This document shows positions 56,875 to 64,000 of a DNA stretch of 64,000 nt, one piece after another (within the stretch, counting starts at the first letter, position 1; each line of letters starts with the position of its first letter). Below the pieces are notes generated by a model. The model was not told the origin of the DNA and made no database searches. It saw nothing but the letters and a program-made list of their open reading frames with translations. The position numbers were made by a program, and so were the translations under genes. This DNA is from an uncultured Bacteroidales bacterium. Lineage in GTDB: Bacteria; Bacteroidota; Bacteroidia; Bacteroidales; F082. The stretch covers positions 23,148 through 87,147 of the forward strand of contig CAMHFN010000008.1 of the NCBI GenBank assembly GCA_946184615.1, given 5' to 3'.

Positions 56875-59800
56875 ATGAAACTTCAACAAATCTACAAGAA
56901 AGACATTACCCGTAATGTGAACCCTGCCGTTTATATGGAGGACATCAACCCTGAAACGGCTCGTGTCGAAATCAAGGAATATGTGTTCACCGACGACATC
57001 ATCAAGCAGATGTATGAAGTCCTTTCTGCCATCAAGGAGAAGAAATACAGTCAGGATGGCATTTGGGTGTCCGGCTATTTCGGCTCGGGTAAGTCTCACT
57101 TCCTGAAATATATCAGCTATTGCCTGCATAAGGACTACCAAAACGAAGCCTTGCAACGCCTCGAAGAGGAAACCGTCGCTCGCGACCCTCTGGAGCATCC
57201 CGAAAGCACCATCGGCATTGAGCCGTCTGAAATCCGCGACCTCTGCAACTGGTTCAAGGCCGCTGAGGTCGAGACGCTGCGCTTCAACCTGGGCAAACGC
57301 GCCAACGAAGACGAGGACGAGCACCAAAAGGCCAAGTCCTTTGTGTCGCTCTTCTGGAACGCCTTCAATGGCCATCTTGGTTACAACCACTACAACATCC
57401 ACATGGCCATGCTCCTCGAACGCCTCCTTGATAAGCGCGGAGTCTATGAGCAATTCAAGGAGAAAATCGCCGAAAAGACGGGCATGGATTGGCTCGAAGA
57501 GTCCGAAACCATCATCATCGCCTTGCCAAGCTTCATCGCCGAAACCGTCAAGGAACTGGCTCCCGATTTGAATGTGGATGACATCCTAGCCAACATCAAG
57601 GCCAATGGCCTCACCATTTCGGTCGATACCTTCGCCACCATGCTGAAAAACCACCTCGCCACCAAGTCCGACAACTACCGTTTGCTTTTCATAGCCGACG
57701 AGGTTTCCATGTTCATCGCCAACAATCAGCAGTTGCTCCTTCAGCTGCAGAGCATCGTGGAGGAAATGCACACCGCTTGTGGCGATAAGATTTGGGTCGC
57801 TTGCTCCGCTCAGCAGGAACTCACCGAAATCCTCGACAACTGCCAAATCAATAAGCAGAATCCCAACTATGGCCAAATCACTGGCCGTTTCCCCGTCAAA
57901 GTCTCTCTGAAGAGTACCAAGCTTGAATATATCACCCAGCAGCGCATCCTCGAAAAGGAAGCCAACGCTCAGGCCGAATTGGGCAGACTCTACGACGAAA
58001 AGCAGCTGGCCATCACCGAGCAGTTCAATTCACTGCCCAAGGGCTACAGCAAGTTTGCAGACCGTCAAAACTTCATTGACTTCTATCCCTTCGTGCCTTA
58101 TCAGTTTGCCTTGGTCACCAAGGTCTTCGATGCCTTCCAAAACAAGGAATTTATCGAAGTCGAAGTCAAGGGCAACCAGCGTTCCGTGCTTCGTGTCACT
58201 CATGCCACGGCACAGAACACGAAAGACCAGCCTGTGGGCAGCTTCATCTCCTTCGACCAGTTCTATAAGCCGATGTTCGCACAGCTCACCAACAAAGGCA
58301 CCAACGCCATCTCCAATGCCGAGAGCGTCATCCAAACCTATTCCGATACGGAGTTTGGCCTTCGCGTGGTGCGTGTTCTGTTTATGATCTGCAACCTCAA
58401 CGAGTCCGACAGGGCTGTGTTCGGTGCCACCGCTGCCAATGTCGTCACCCTGCTCATGCAGAATGTCGACACCCAGAAGCAAGTCCTCGTCGATAAGGTC
58501 AACGATGTCCTGAGCTATCTGGTCGACAATAATGTGCTTCAAGAAATCACTTCGCCCACCAAGGCCACCATCTATCAGTTCTACACCGACGATGAGCGTG
58601 AAGTCGTCACGGCCATCAAGCACCAGCAAATCGACAACAACTTTATGGCCACCATGCTCGAAGGCATCTTCCGTAAGTATTCAGGCATCAATCCGCGTGA
58701 AAACTATATGACGGGTAGCTTTAATATCGCGGCCAACATCATGAATAAGAATTTCTGGACCAACACCAACGCGCCTGTGTCCGTCGAGTTTGTCCTTGAA
58801 AACAACTATCCTGATATGGCCAGCTTTATGTTCAACAATCCCAATAACAAACTCGTTTTCTTCTTGGCCGACCTTTACGCCGCCAACAAGAATCTGAAGA
58901 ACGAGTTCTATTGGTATTGCCAGGTGTCGAAATACCTCAGCGAAAACATGGCCAACTCAACCGAACGCGAAGCCACCAACAACCTCTTCCGCAACAAGTC
59001 CAACAACACCTTCCAGCAAACCATCCTTCCCATGTTCCACAAGATGTTCGACGATTGTCCTGTCATCAGTGGCCAACACGAAGTGATGATGGGTGCTGAT
59101 AAAGGCGATAAGCGTTACAAGTTCGCTATCCAAAACCATTTCAGCAACATCTTTACCTACGCTTCTCTGGTCAACAGTCCTTCTGTGCCTCGCGATTCCA
59201 AGGCGCTCTATGCTCGCATCATCGCGCCTAAGAAAACCAACGAGTACGAAATGATGCCGCTGTCACCAGCCGAAGAGGAAGTCAGCCGTTACCTCGACAA
59301 GCAAGGTGCCAACCCTGTTTCCATCAAGGATGTCGTCGAAAAATTCGCCGCCATCCCTTACGGCTGGAACGAAATCTGCACCATCTTCATCATGAATGAG
59401 CTGGTGCGCCGCAATCTCCGTTCTTTCTCTTATAAGAACACCCCCAATGCCGAGCGCGTCCTTGTGGCCGACAAAATCATGTCAAACAAGGCCGATTTCA
59501 CCATCTGCCCGGCTCAAACCATCCCCGCCGAGCTGGTCAACAGCTTCACCAAGGCATGGAAGTCGGTGTTCAATGATATGAATATCGATAACATGTCCGA
59601 CCCCGAAGAGCTGAAGCAATACGCTCAGGGCTTTATCAATAATATCCTTGATGCCATCGATAACTTCTACAAGGAAAAGAACATTGGCACCAGCCCGTTC
59701 GCCAAGCACATCGATGCGGCTCAAAACTTGTTGAAGCCTTGGCACATGGAGCGCGACACTGCCACTTTCTTCAATGCGGTCATCAGCCAAGAAGAGGAAG

Positions 59801-60402
59801 CCAAGCAGATCCTCGACAACTATAAGACCGTTTCGGCCTTCATCAACCGTGCCGACCGCTTCGATATCTATAAGGCTTTTGTCCGTTTCGTTCACGACAA
59901 TGAAGAGAACTGGCAGTACATCCCTGAAGAGCAAGAAACCGTGAACAACCTCCGCGCCATCCTCACGGATGATAACCCGATGCGCAATCTGGCCACATAT
60001 AAGGCTCTGAAGGAACGCTTGGAGCAAGCCTTGAACAAAGTCAAGGAAGACCTCCGTGAGCGCATCCGAGTGGCCTACACCCAAGAGGACGAACGCTTAA
60101 GCAGTATCGCCTCTGAGCAAGGCGTAACCTACCACAGCCGCGTCGATGTCCGCATCCAACAGAAAACCCAATCCAACAATATCGCTGTCTTGCAGAACAA
60201 CATCAATACCGACGAGTTCTTCCAAGAAGAATCCGCAAAGCTGTTGTCTGCTAAGACAGGCAAGACTCCGCCCACCGTCAAAATCCAAACACGCTCCAAG
60301 TCCACCTTGAAGACCGTCGAGGATGTCGACAAATACTTGGCTGGACTACGCAAACAAATCATGCCCTACATCGACAAAGGCGATGAAATCATAATCCTCT
60401 AA
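56875..60402 (+). CDS. brxC: BREX P-loop ATPase BrxC
   Basis: 1175 residues, full BrxC length. Walker A GYFGSGKSHFLK (~68-78) after the typical opening YKKDITRNVNPAVYMED. LLFIADEVSMFIANNQQLLLQLQSIVEEM is the Walker B/switch region. The large C-terminal half is helical, closing with a basic segment and DKGDEIIIL. In BREX it is a large AAA+ ATPase required for defence. Confidence 0.96.
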   Translation: MKLQQIYKKDITRNVNPAVYMEDINPETARVEIKEYVFTDDIIKQMYEVLSAIKEKKYSQDGIWVSGYFGSGKSHFLKYISYCLHKDYQNEALQRLEEETVARDPLEHPESTIGIEPSEIRDLCNWFKAAEVETLRFNLGKRANEDEDEHQKAKSFVSLFWNAFNGHLGYNHYNIHMAMLLERLLDKRGVYEQFKEKIAEKTGMDWLEESETIIIALPSFIAETVKELAPDLNVDDILANIKANGLTISVDTFATMLKNHLATKSDNYRLLFIADEVSMFIANNQQLLLQLQSIVEEMHTACGDKIWVACSAQQELTEILDNCQINKQNPNYGQITGRFPVKVSLKSTKLEYITQQRILEKEANAQAELGRLYDEKQLAITEQFNSLPKGYSKFADRQNFIDFYPFVPYQFALVTKVFDAFQNKEFIEVEVKGNQRSVLRVTHATAQNTKDQPVGSFISFDQFYKPMFAQLTNKGTNAISNAESVIQTYSDTEFGLRVVRVLFMICNLNESDRAVFGATAANVVTLLMQNVDTQKQVLVDKVNDVLSYLVDNNVLQEITSPTKATIYQFYTDDEREVVTAIKHQQIDNNFMATMLEGIFRKYSGINPRENYMTGSFNIAANIMNKNFWTNTNAPVSVEFVLENNYPDMASFMFNNPNNKLVFFLADLYAANKNLKNEFYWYCQVSKYLSENMANSTEREATNNLFRNKSNNTFQQTILPMFHKMFDDCPVISGQHEVMMGADKGDKRYKFAIQNHFSNIFTYASLVNSPSVPRDSKALYARIIAPKKTNEYEMMPLSPAEEEVSRYLDKQGANPVSIKDVVEKFAAIPYGWNEICTIFIMNELVRRNLRSFSYKNTPNAERVLVADKIMSNKADFTICPAQTIPAELVNSFTKAWKSVFNDMNIDNMSDPEELKQYAQGFINNILDAIDNFYKEKNIGTSPFAKHIDAAQNLLKPWHMERDTATFFNAVISQEEEAKQILDNYKTVSAFINRADRFDIYKAFVRFVHDNEENWQYIPEEQETVNNLRAILTDDNPMRNLATYKALKERLEQALNKVKEDLRERIRVAYTQEDERLSSIASEQGVTYHSRVDVRIQQKTQSNNIAVLQNNINTDEFFQEESAKLLSAKTGKTPPTVKIQTRSKSTLKTVEDVDKYLAGLRKQIMPYIDKGDEIIIL

Positions 60403-60403
60403 A

Positions 60404-60449
60404 GCCCCGTAGGGGCGACCCAACCCTAACCAGGGGTTTCAACCCCTGG
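60404..60449 (+). repeat. Two short hairpins after brxC
   Basis: GCCCC-GTA-GGGGC at 60404-60416 and CCAGGGGTTTCAACCCCTGG at 60430-60449. With copy B they may weaken or regulate read-through from brxC to brxX. Confidence 0.7.
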
Positions 60450-60452
60450 CAC

Positions 60453-60492
60453 TTCCCCCTCTATGAGGGGGTGGCCGCAGGCCGGGGGAGTC
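60453..60492 (+). repeat. Hairpin repeat family 1, intergenic copy B
   Basis: CCCCCTCTATGAGGGGG then GGCCGCAGGCCGGGGGAGTC; matches copy A in nearly every base. Confidence 0.85.
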
Positions 60493-60498
60493 AGCCTC

Positions 60499-60522
60499 GA
60501 AAGCACGTAAGCACGTAAGCAC
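60499..60522 (+). repeat. 8-bp triple repeat, site 3
   Basis: GAAAGCAC, GTAAGCAC, GTAAGCAC, 40 bp before brxX. Confidence 0.75.
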
Positions 60523-60561
60523 GATAACTGAACAACTGAACAACTGATAACTACCCACTGA

Positions 60562-63500
60562 ATGAACACCAACCAAATACAACGCTTCGCCACCCAAGCC
60601 CGTAACATCCTCCTCGCGGGTGTCAATGCAAAACTCAATCTCCTTGGATTCAATGCTGATGGATCCGACAATAATGTCACCCCACCAAGCCGCTATTCCG
60701 ATAGCACCGTCTTCCAAGGCCGTGTCATTCCTGGCACTCGTTTCTACGAACAATGGATGGAACTATATAACCGCATCAAACTTATAGGTTTTGATGATGT
60801 CTGCGAGGAAGCCGCCTACACCTGGTTCAACCGTCTTGTGGCCTTGCGCATCCTCCAAAAGAACGGCATCATTCAGCCCGTCATCGAATACGACAACCCT
60901 GCTGTCAAGGTGCCTCGCATTGTCAATGATGCACGTCGCGGCAAATACGATTTTCTTATGCCCACCGACCGCCAGCAGCTTAATGAAGTCATTGATGACG
61001 ACACTCGTCTATTCGAGCAGTTCCAAGTCCTTATCACAGCCTATTGCCACAACCATCCCATCTTGAAGGCTTGTTTCGGTGGCATCACTGGGTACACTGA
61101 ATTGCTCTTGCCAAACAACATCCTCGTCGATGGAAACTTCATCGACCTGCTCAACAACACCGACTATCTCACTGACGACGACTACCGTCAGTCAGAATTG
61201 ATTGGCTGGCTCTATCAGTTCTATATCTCGGAGAAGAAAGACGAAGTCTTCGCTTCCTTCAAAGACGGCAACAAAGCTGAAGCCGACCAAATCCCAGCGG
61301 CCACTCAAATCTTCACGCCCAACTGGATTGTGAAATACATGGTGCAAAACACCGCTGGCCGCATCTACCTCGACAACCATCCCAACAGCCCCATAAAAGA
61401 CTCATGGAAATACCTCGTCGAGGCCCCTGAGCCTGTCGAAGGGTCCCCCTCTGAGAGGGGGCAAGGGGGAGTCTTACAACTCTCTTCTCTCGAAGATCTA
61501 ACCTGCGCCGACCTCTCCTGTGGCTCTGGCCACATCCTCGGCGAGTTCTTCGACCTGCTCTTTCAAATCTACGATGAAGAGCTGTACGACCCTCGCGATG
61601 CCGTTGAGAAAATCCTTACCCATAACATCCTTGGCATCGACCTCGACACCCGTGCCAAGCAGCTCTCCATGTTCGCTTTGCTCCTGAAAGCCTGTCAGAA
61701 GGACATCAGTTTCGCCGATGCCCACTGTCTGCCTCGTGTGCTCGACATGCCCAAGCCTTTGTTGTACCGCGCTCCTGATGTCGCCATTGGTGCTGAAGCC
61801 AATATGACAAACTATGAGGGCTATGGCTTTGCAAAGACACTTATTGACAAATTTTTCTCCGGCACGGCCTCCGAAGAAACCACACAACAGGTTTTGCAAG
61901 CCTTAGCACTGATGGGCGAAGCCTACAACCTCGGCTCCATTATGCGTTTCAACATTACACCCGAAGTCCGATATTCAATCACTCAGGCTGTACAATACTG
62001 GAATACCAAAGACGAACTTCCTGTTGAGGTTCAGAACATCATGCCATCCATCCAGCTCCTTCTTGCATTGACAGACAAATATGCCGCTGTGGTGATGAAT
62101 CCTCCTTATATGGGTAATGGAAATATGAATCCGGAGCTTTCAAAATACGTAAAAGATAACTACGAAAAGGGCAAGGCCGACCTCTGCACAGTTTTTATGC
62201 TATTGCAAGCCGAGCGTACCCTAGAAGGTGGTTGTTATGCTAACATTGTTCCTCCATCATGGCTATTCCTTTCAACTATTGAGCAGTTACGCCGACAGAT
62301 TATTGATAACCAATGCATCCTGTCTATGCTTCATCTCAGCCGTGGTATTTTTGGTGCTGATTTTGGAAGCGTTTGCACAGTTATTCAGAATCGAATGGAC
62401 GAAAATGCTAAAGGTACCTATTTCCGTCTAATTGAAAGAACATTTCAAGAGTTTGATCAAAAGCATTTAAAACTGCTATTTGAAAAAACATTAGCCGACC
62501 ATGATTTCCGCTTCTATTTTGCAGACTATTCAAAGGAAGTATCAGATATTGTTTATTCTAAACATGGCACAAAGACATACTATCCTAATGTTTTGCAATC
62601 CAACTTTAAGAAAATTCCTGGCTGTCCTGTTAGTTATTGGCTGAGTGACAAAATTGTTGAGGCTTATTCAATGTCCCCTTCAAAAACAGTCATTGAATTA
62701 AAAACTGGAATAACTACAGGTGACAATGTTAAATACACAAGACTCTGGATGGAAGTCGATAAAACAAGGATACCTTCTATCTGGTGTTTTATGAGAAGTG
62801 GAGGAACTAAACGTTTATGGTATGGTTGCTTGTTAGATGTTGTATACTGGAAAAACGAAGGAGAAGAAATCAAATCATTGACAACCTCAACAATGAGAAA
62901 TCCTGAATATATGTATAGACCAGCAATAACATGGTCTAAAATATCATCAGGTAATGTCTCAGTTCGCTATTCTCCTCAACGAGTATTATTTGATGCTGTA
63001 GGATTAAGTGGATTTGCTGACAATAATACTTTGTTGTACTCAATGGCTTTGTTCAATAGTAAAGTTGGTAACTATTTCATAAGGATTACAAATTCAAGCA
63101 TGAGTATCTTAACTTCTGACTTGGGTAAAATTCCATATATCAATAAAAACCAACAAGAAATCTGTGAATTGGTGTCTAATAACATCGCCATCAGCAAAGC
63201 AGATTGGGACGCTCATGAAACCTCATGGGATTTCCAAGAGAATGAACTGATAAGATTGCAAAAACAAGGAAAAGGAACCTTTAGAATCGGTTTTGAAAAT
63301 GCTCCCAAAAACAACTATGTTACACTGGATTTATTGGTTGAAGAATATAAGGCCTATTGGATGGATAAATTCAACCAGCTCCACCATAACGAAGAGGAGC
63401 TTAACCGTCAGTTTATCGAAATCTACGGCCTTCAGGACGAGCTTTCACCCGATGTGCCTTTGGAGGAAGTCACTATCCTTCAGCAAGGCGAGTTGATGTT

Positions 63501-64000
63501 TATTCCCGCTCCTGGTTCCGAAAATTGTAAGACTCCAATTTGGTGCGAAGACAACATCATCCAGCAGCTCATCAGCTACGCCATTGGCTGCTACATGGGT
63601 CGCTACCGCTTAGACCGTCCTGGCCTCCATATCGCCCACCCCAATCCAACCGCCGAAGAGCTGGCTCCTTATCAGGTCGCTGAGCCTGTCGAAGGGTCCC
63701 CCTCAGAGAGGGGGTGGCAGCAGGCCGGGGGAGTCTTCCAAATCGACTCCGATGCCATCATCCCCATCCTTCCCATCGATGCGCCTTTCCCGGACAATGC
63801 CGTCAACCGAATCACAGATTTTGTGAAACTCGTCTTTGGCATCGACAACATCAACGGGAATATGAATTTCATTCAGGATGCCTTGGGAATGTCCGTGGCC
63901 GACTATATGACCAAGAGTTTCTACACCGACCACAAGAAGCGTTACCAGAACCGCCCCATCTATTGGCTTTTCTCGTCAAAGAAAGGCGCGTTCCAGTGCC
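60562..64000 (+). CDS. brxX: BREX adenine methyltransferase BrxX (PglX), 3' end outside window
   Basis: Open from ATG 60562 to the last base (1146 codons seen); absent from the ORF track because it has no stop in the window. N-terminal helical region, then N6-adenine methylase motif I DLSCGSGH (~317) and motif IV NPPY (~513). The rest resembles the PglX target-recognition region. BrxX methylates one strand of a non-palindromic site and marks self DNA. Two in-frame hairpin repeats interrupt it (residues 290-304 and 1041-1058). BrxX is typically about 1200 residues, so little is missing. brxZ and brxL are expected downstream. Confidence 0.95.
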   Translation, partial: MNTNQIQRFATQARNILLAGVNAKLNLLGFNADGSDNNVTPPSRYSDSTVFQGRVIPGTRFYEQWMELYNRIKLIGFDDVCEEAAYTWFNRLVALRILQKNGIIQPVIEYDNPAVKVPRIVNDARRGKYDFLMPTDRQQLNEVIDDDTRLFEQFQVLITAYCHNHPILKACFGGITGYTELLLPNNILVDGNFIDLLNNTDYLTDDDYRQSELIGWLYQFYISEKKDEVFASFKDGNKAEADQIPAATQIFTPNWIVKYMVQNTAGRIYLDNHPNSPIKDSWKYLVEAPEPVEGSPSERGQGGVLQLSSLEDLTCADLSCGSGHILGEFFDLLFQIYDEELYDPRDAVEKILTHNILGIDLDTRAKQLSMFALLLKACQKDISFADAHCLPRVLDMPKPLLYRAPDVAIGAEANMTNYEGYGFAKTLIDKFFSGTASEETTQQVLQALALMGEAYNLGSIMRFNITPEVRYSITQAVQYWNTKDELPVEVQNIMPSIQLLLALTDKYAAVVMNPPYMGNGNMNPELSKYVKDNYEKGKADLCTVFMLLQAERTLEGGCYANIVPPSWLFLSTIEQLRRQIIDNQCILSMLHLSRGIFGADFGSVCTVIQNRMDENAKGTYFRLIERTFQEFDQKHLKLLFEKTLADHDFRFYFADYSKEVSDIVYSKHGTKTYYPNVLQSNFKKIPGCPVSYWLSDKIVEAYSMSPSKTVIELKTGITTGDNVKYTRLWMEVDKTRIPSIWCFMRSGGTKRLWYGCLLDVVYWKNEGEEIKSLTTSTMRNPEYMYRPAITWSKISSGNVSVRYSPQRVLFDAVGLSGFADNNTLLYSMALFNSKVGNYFIRITNSSMSILTSDLGKIPYINKNQQEICELVSNNIAISKADWDAHETSWDFQENELIRLQKQGKGTFRIGFENAPKNNYVTLDLLVEEYKAYWMDKFNQLHHNEEELNRQFIEIYGLQDELSPDVPLEEVTILQQGELMFIPAPGSENCKTPIWCEDNIIQQLISYAIGCYMGRYRLDRPGLHIAHPNPTAEELAPYQVAEPVEGSPSERGWQQAGGVFQIDSDAIIPILPIDAPFPDNAVNRITDFVKLVFGIDNINGNMNFIQDALGMSVADYMTKSFYTDHKKRYQNRPIYWLFSSKKGAFQC
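61429..61473 (+). repeat. Hairpin repeat family 1 inside brxX, copy C
   Basis: 45 bp (15 codons) encoding EPVEGSPSERGQGGV, directly ahead of methylase motif I. Same palindrome CCCCCTCTGAGAGGGGG as intergenic copy A, but its last part is shorter. Confidence 0.85.
63682..63735 (+). repeat. Hairpin repeat family 1 inside brxX, copy D
   Basis: 54 bp (18 codons) encoding EPVEGSPSERGWQQAGGV. Its end GCAGGCCGGGGGAGTC is identical to intergenic copies A and B. Confidence 0.85.

Noticed and set aside
48099-64000. Conjugative element
   Set aside because: No relaxase, coupling protein or tra genes seen; mobility may be integrase-only or rely on helpers, or such genes lie beyond the window.

Overview
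The window reads as a Bacteroidota chromosome, most likely Bacteroidales. Many genes sit behind the TAnnTTTG -7 box of that phylum, sometimes with a TTG -33 element 19-22 bp upstream. Shine-Dalgarno sequences are rare. RpsP has a long charged C-terminal tail, DnaE carries an N-terminal exonuclease domain, and many predicted lipoproteins are present. I could not assign a genus.

Layout. 1-5.8 kb: distal part of a type I restriction locus (PIN-like protein, Fic protein, HsdR); hsdM and hsdS are not in view. 5.8-25 kb: core genes. These are a TPR protein, a LolD-type ABC ATPase, an EamA permease, pnuC, nth, recA, a TPR lipoprotein, an operon yebC / degenerate class III cyclase-like gene / rfbD / phosphohexomutase, rpsP, a large MscS channel, a second EamA permease, a GH20 hexosaminidase and a YbaK deacylase. 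25-32.1 kb: an accessory, decaying stretch with a RhuM-Fic protein, a PLD-like protein, an AAA ATPase, a nitroreductase and unknowns. It also holds gene fragments (a second copy of the PLD 3' end, two WYL-domain tails, one frameshifted gene) and repeated terminator/promoter modules. 32.1-46.3 kb: core genes again (carbonic anhydrase, exonuclease, dnaE, trxA, DUF58), then an S24/XRE repressor divergent from dinB and a second, shorter DnaE. This looks like an SOS-type mutagenesis cassette.

46.43 kb to the end: an integrated island. Its left edge is a 45-bp 3' fragment of tRNA-Pro(UGG), followed by a tyrosine recombinase, an unknown gene, two excisionase-like HTH proteins, a split primase/helicase module, two small paralogues, a DUF4143 ATPase and a BREX type 1 operon in canonical order brxA-brxB-brxC-brxX. 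The last gene runs off the window; brxZ and brxL would be expected beyond it. The right edge should carry a complete tRNA-Pro gene outside the window.

The most unusual observation is that the island is seeded with short palindromic and tandem repeats, and some lie in frame inside genes. Two copies of a hairpin repeat encode EPVEGSPSERG-type inserts in BrxX. The inter-domain linker of the primase/helicase protein is built from two further hairpin repeats. Other families lie between genes: an 8-bp triplet at three sites, a 23-bp tandem array upstream of BREX, and a ~114-bp imperfect palindrome. These coordinates come from reading the sequence; family names come from motif recognition without a database search.
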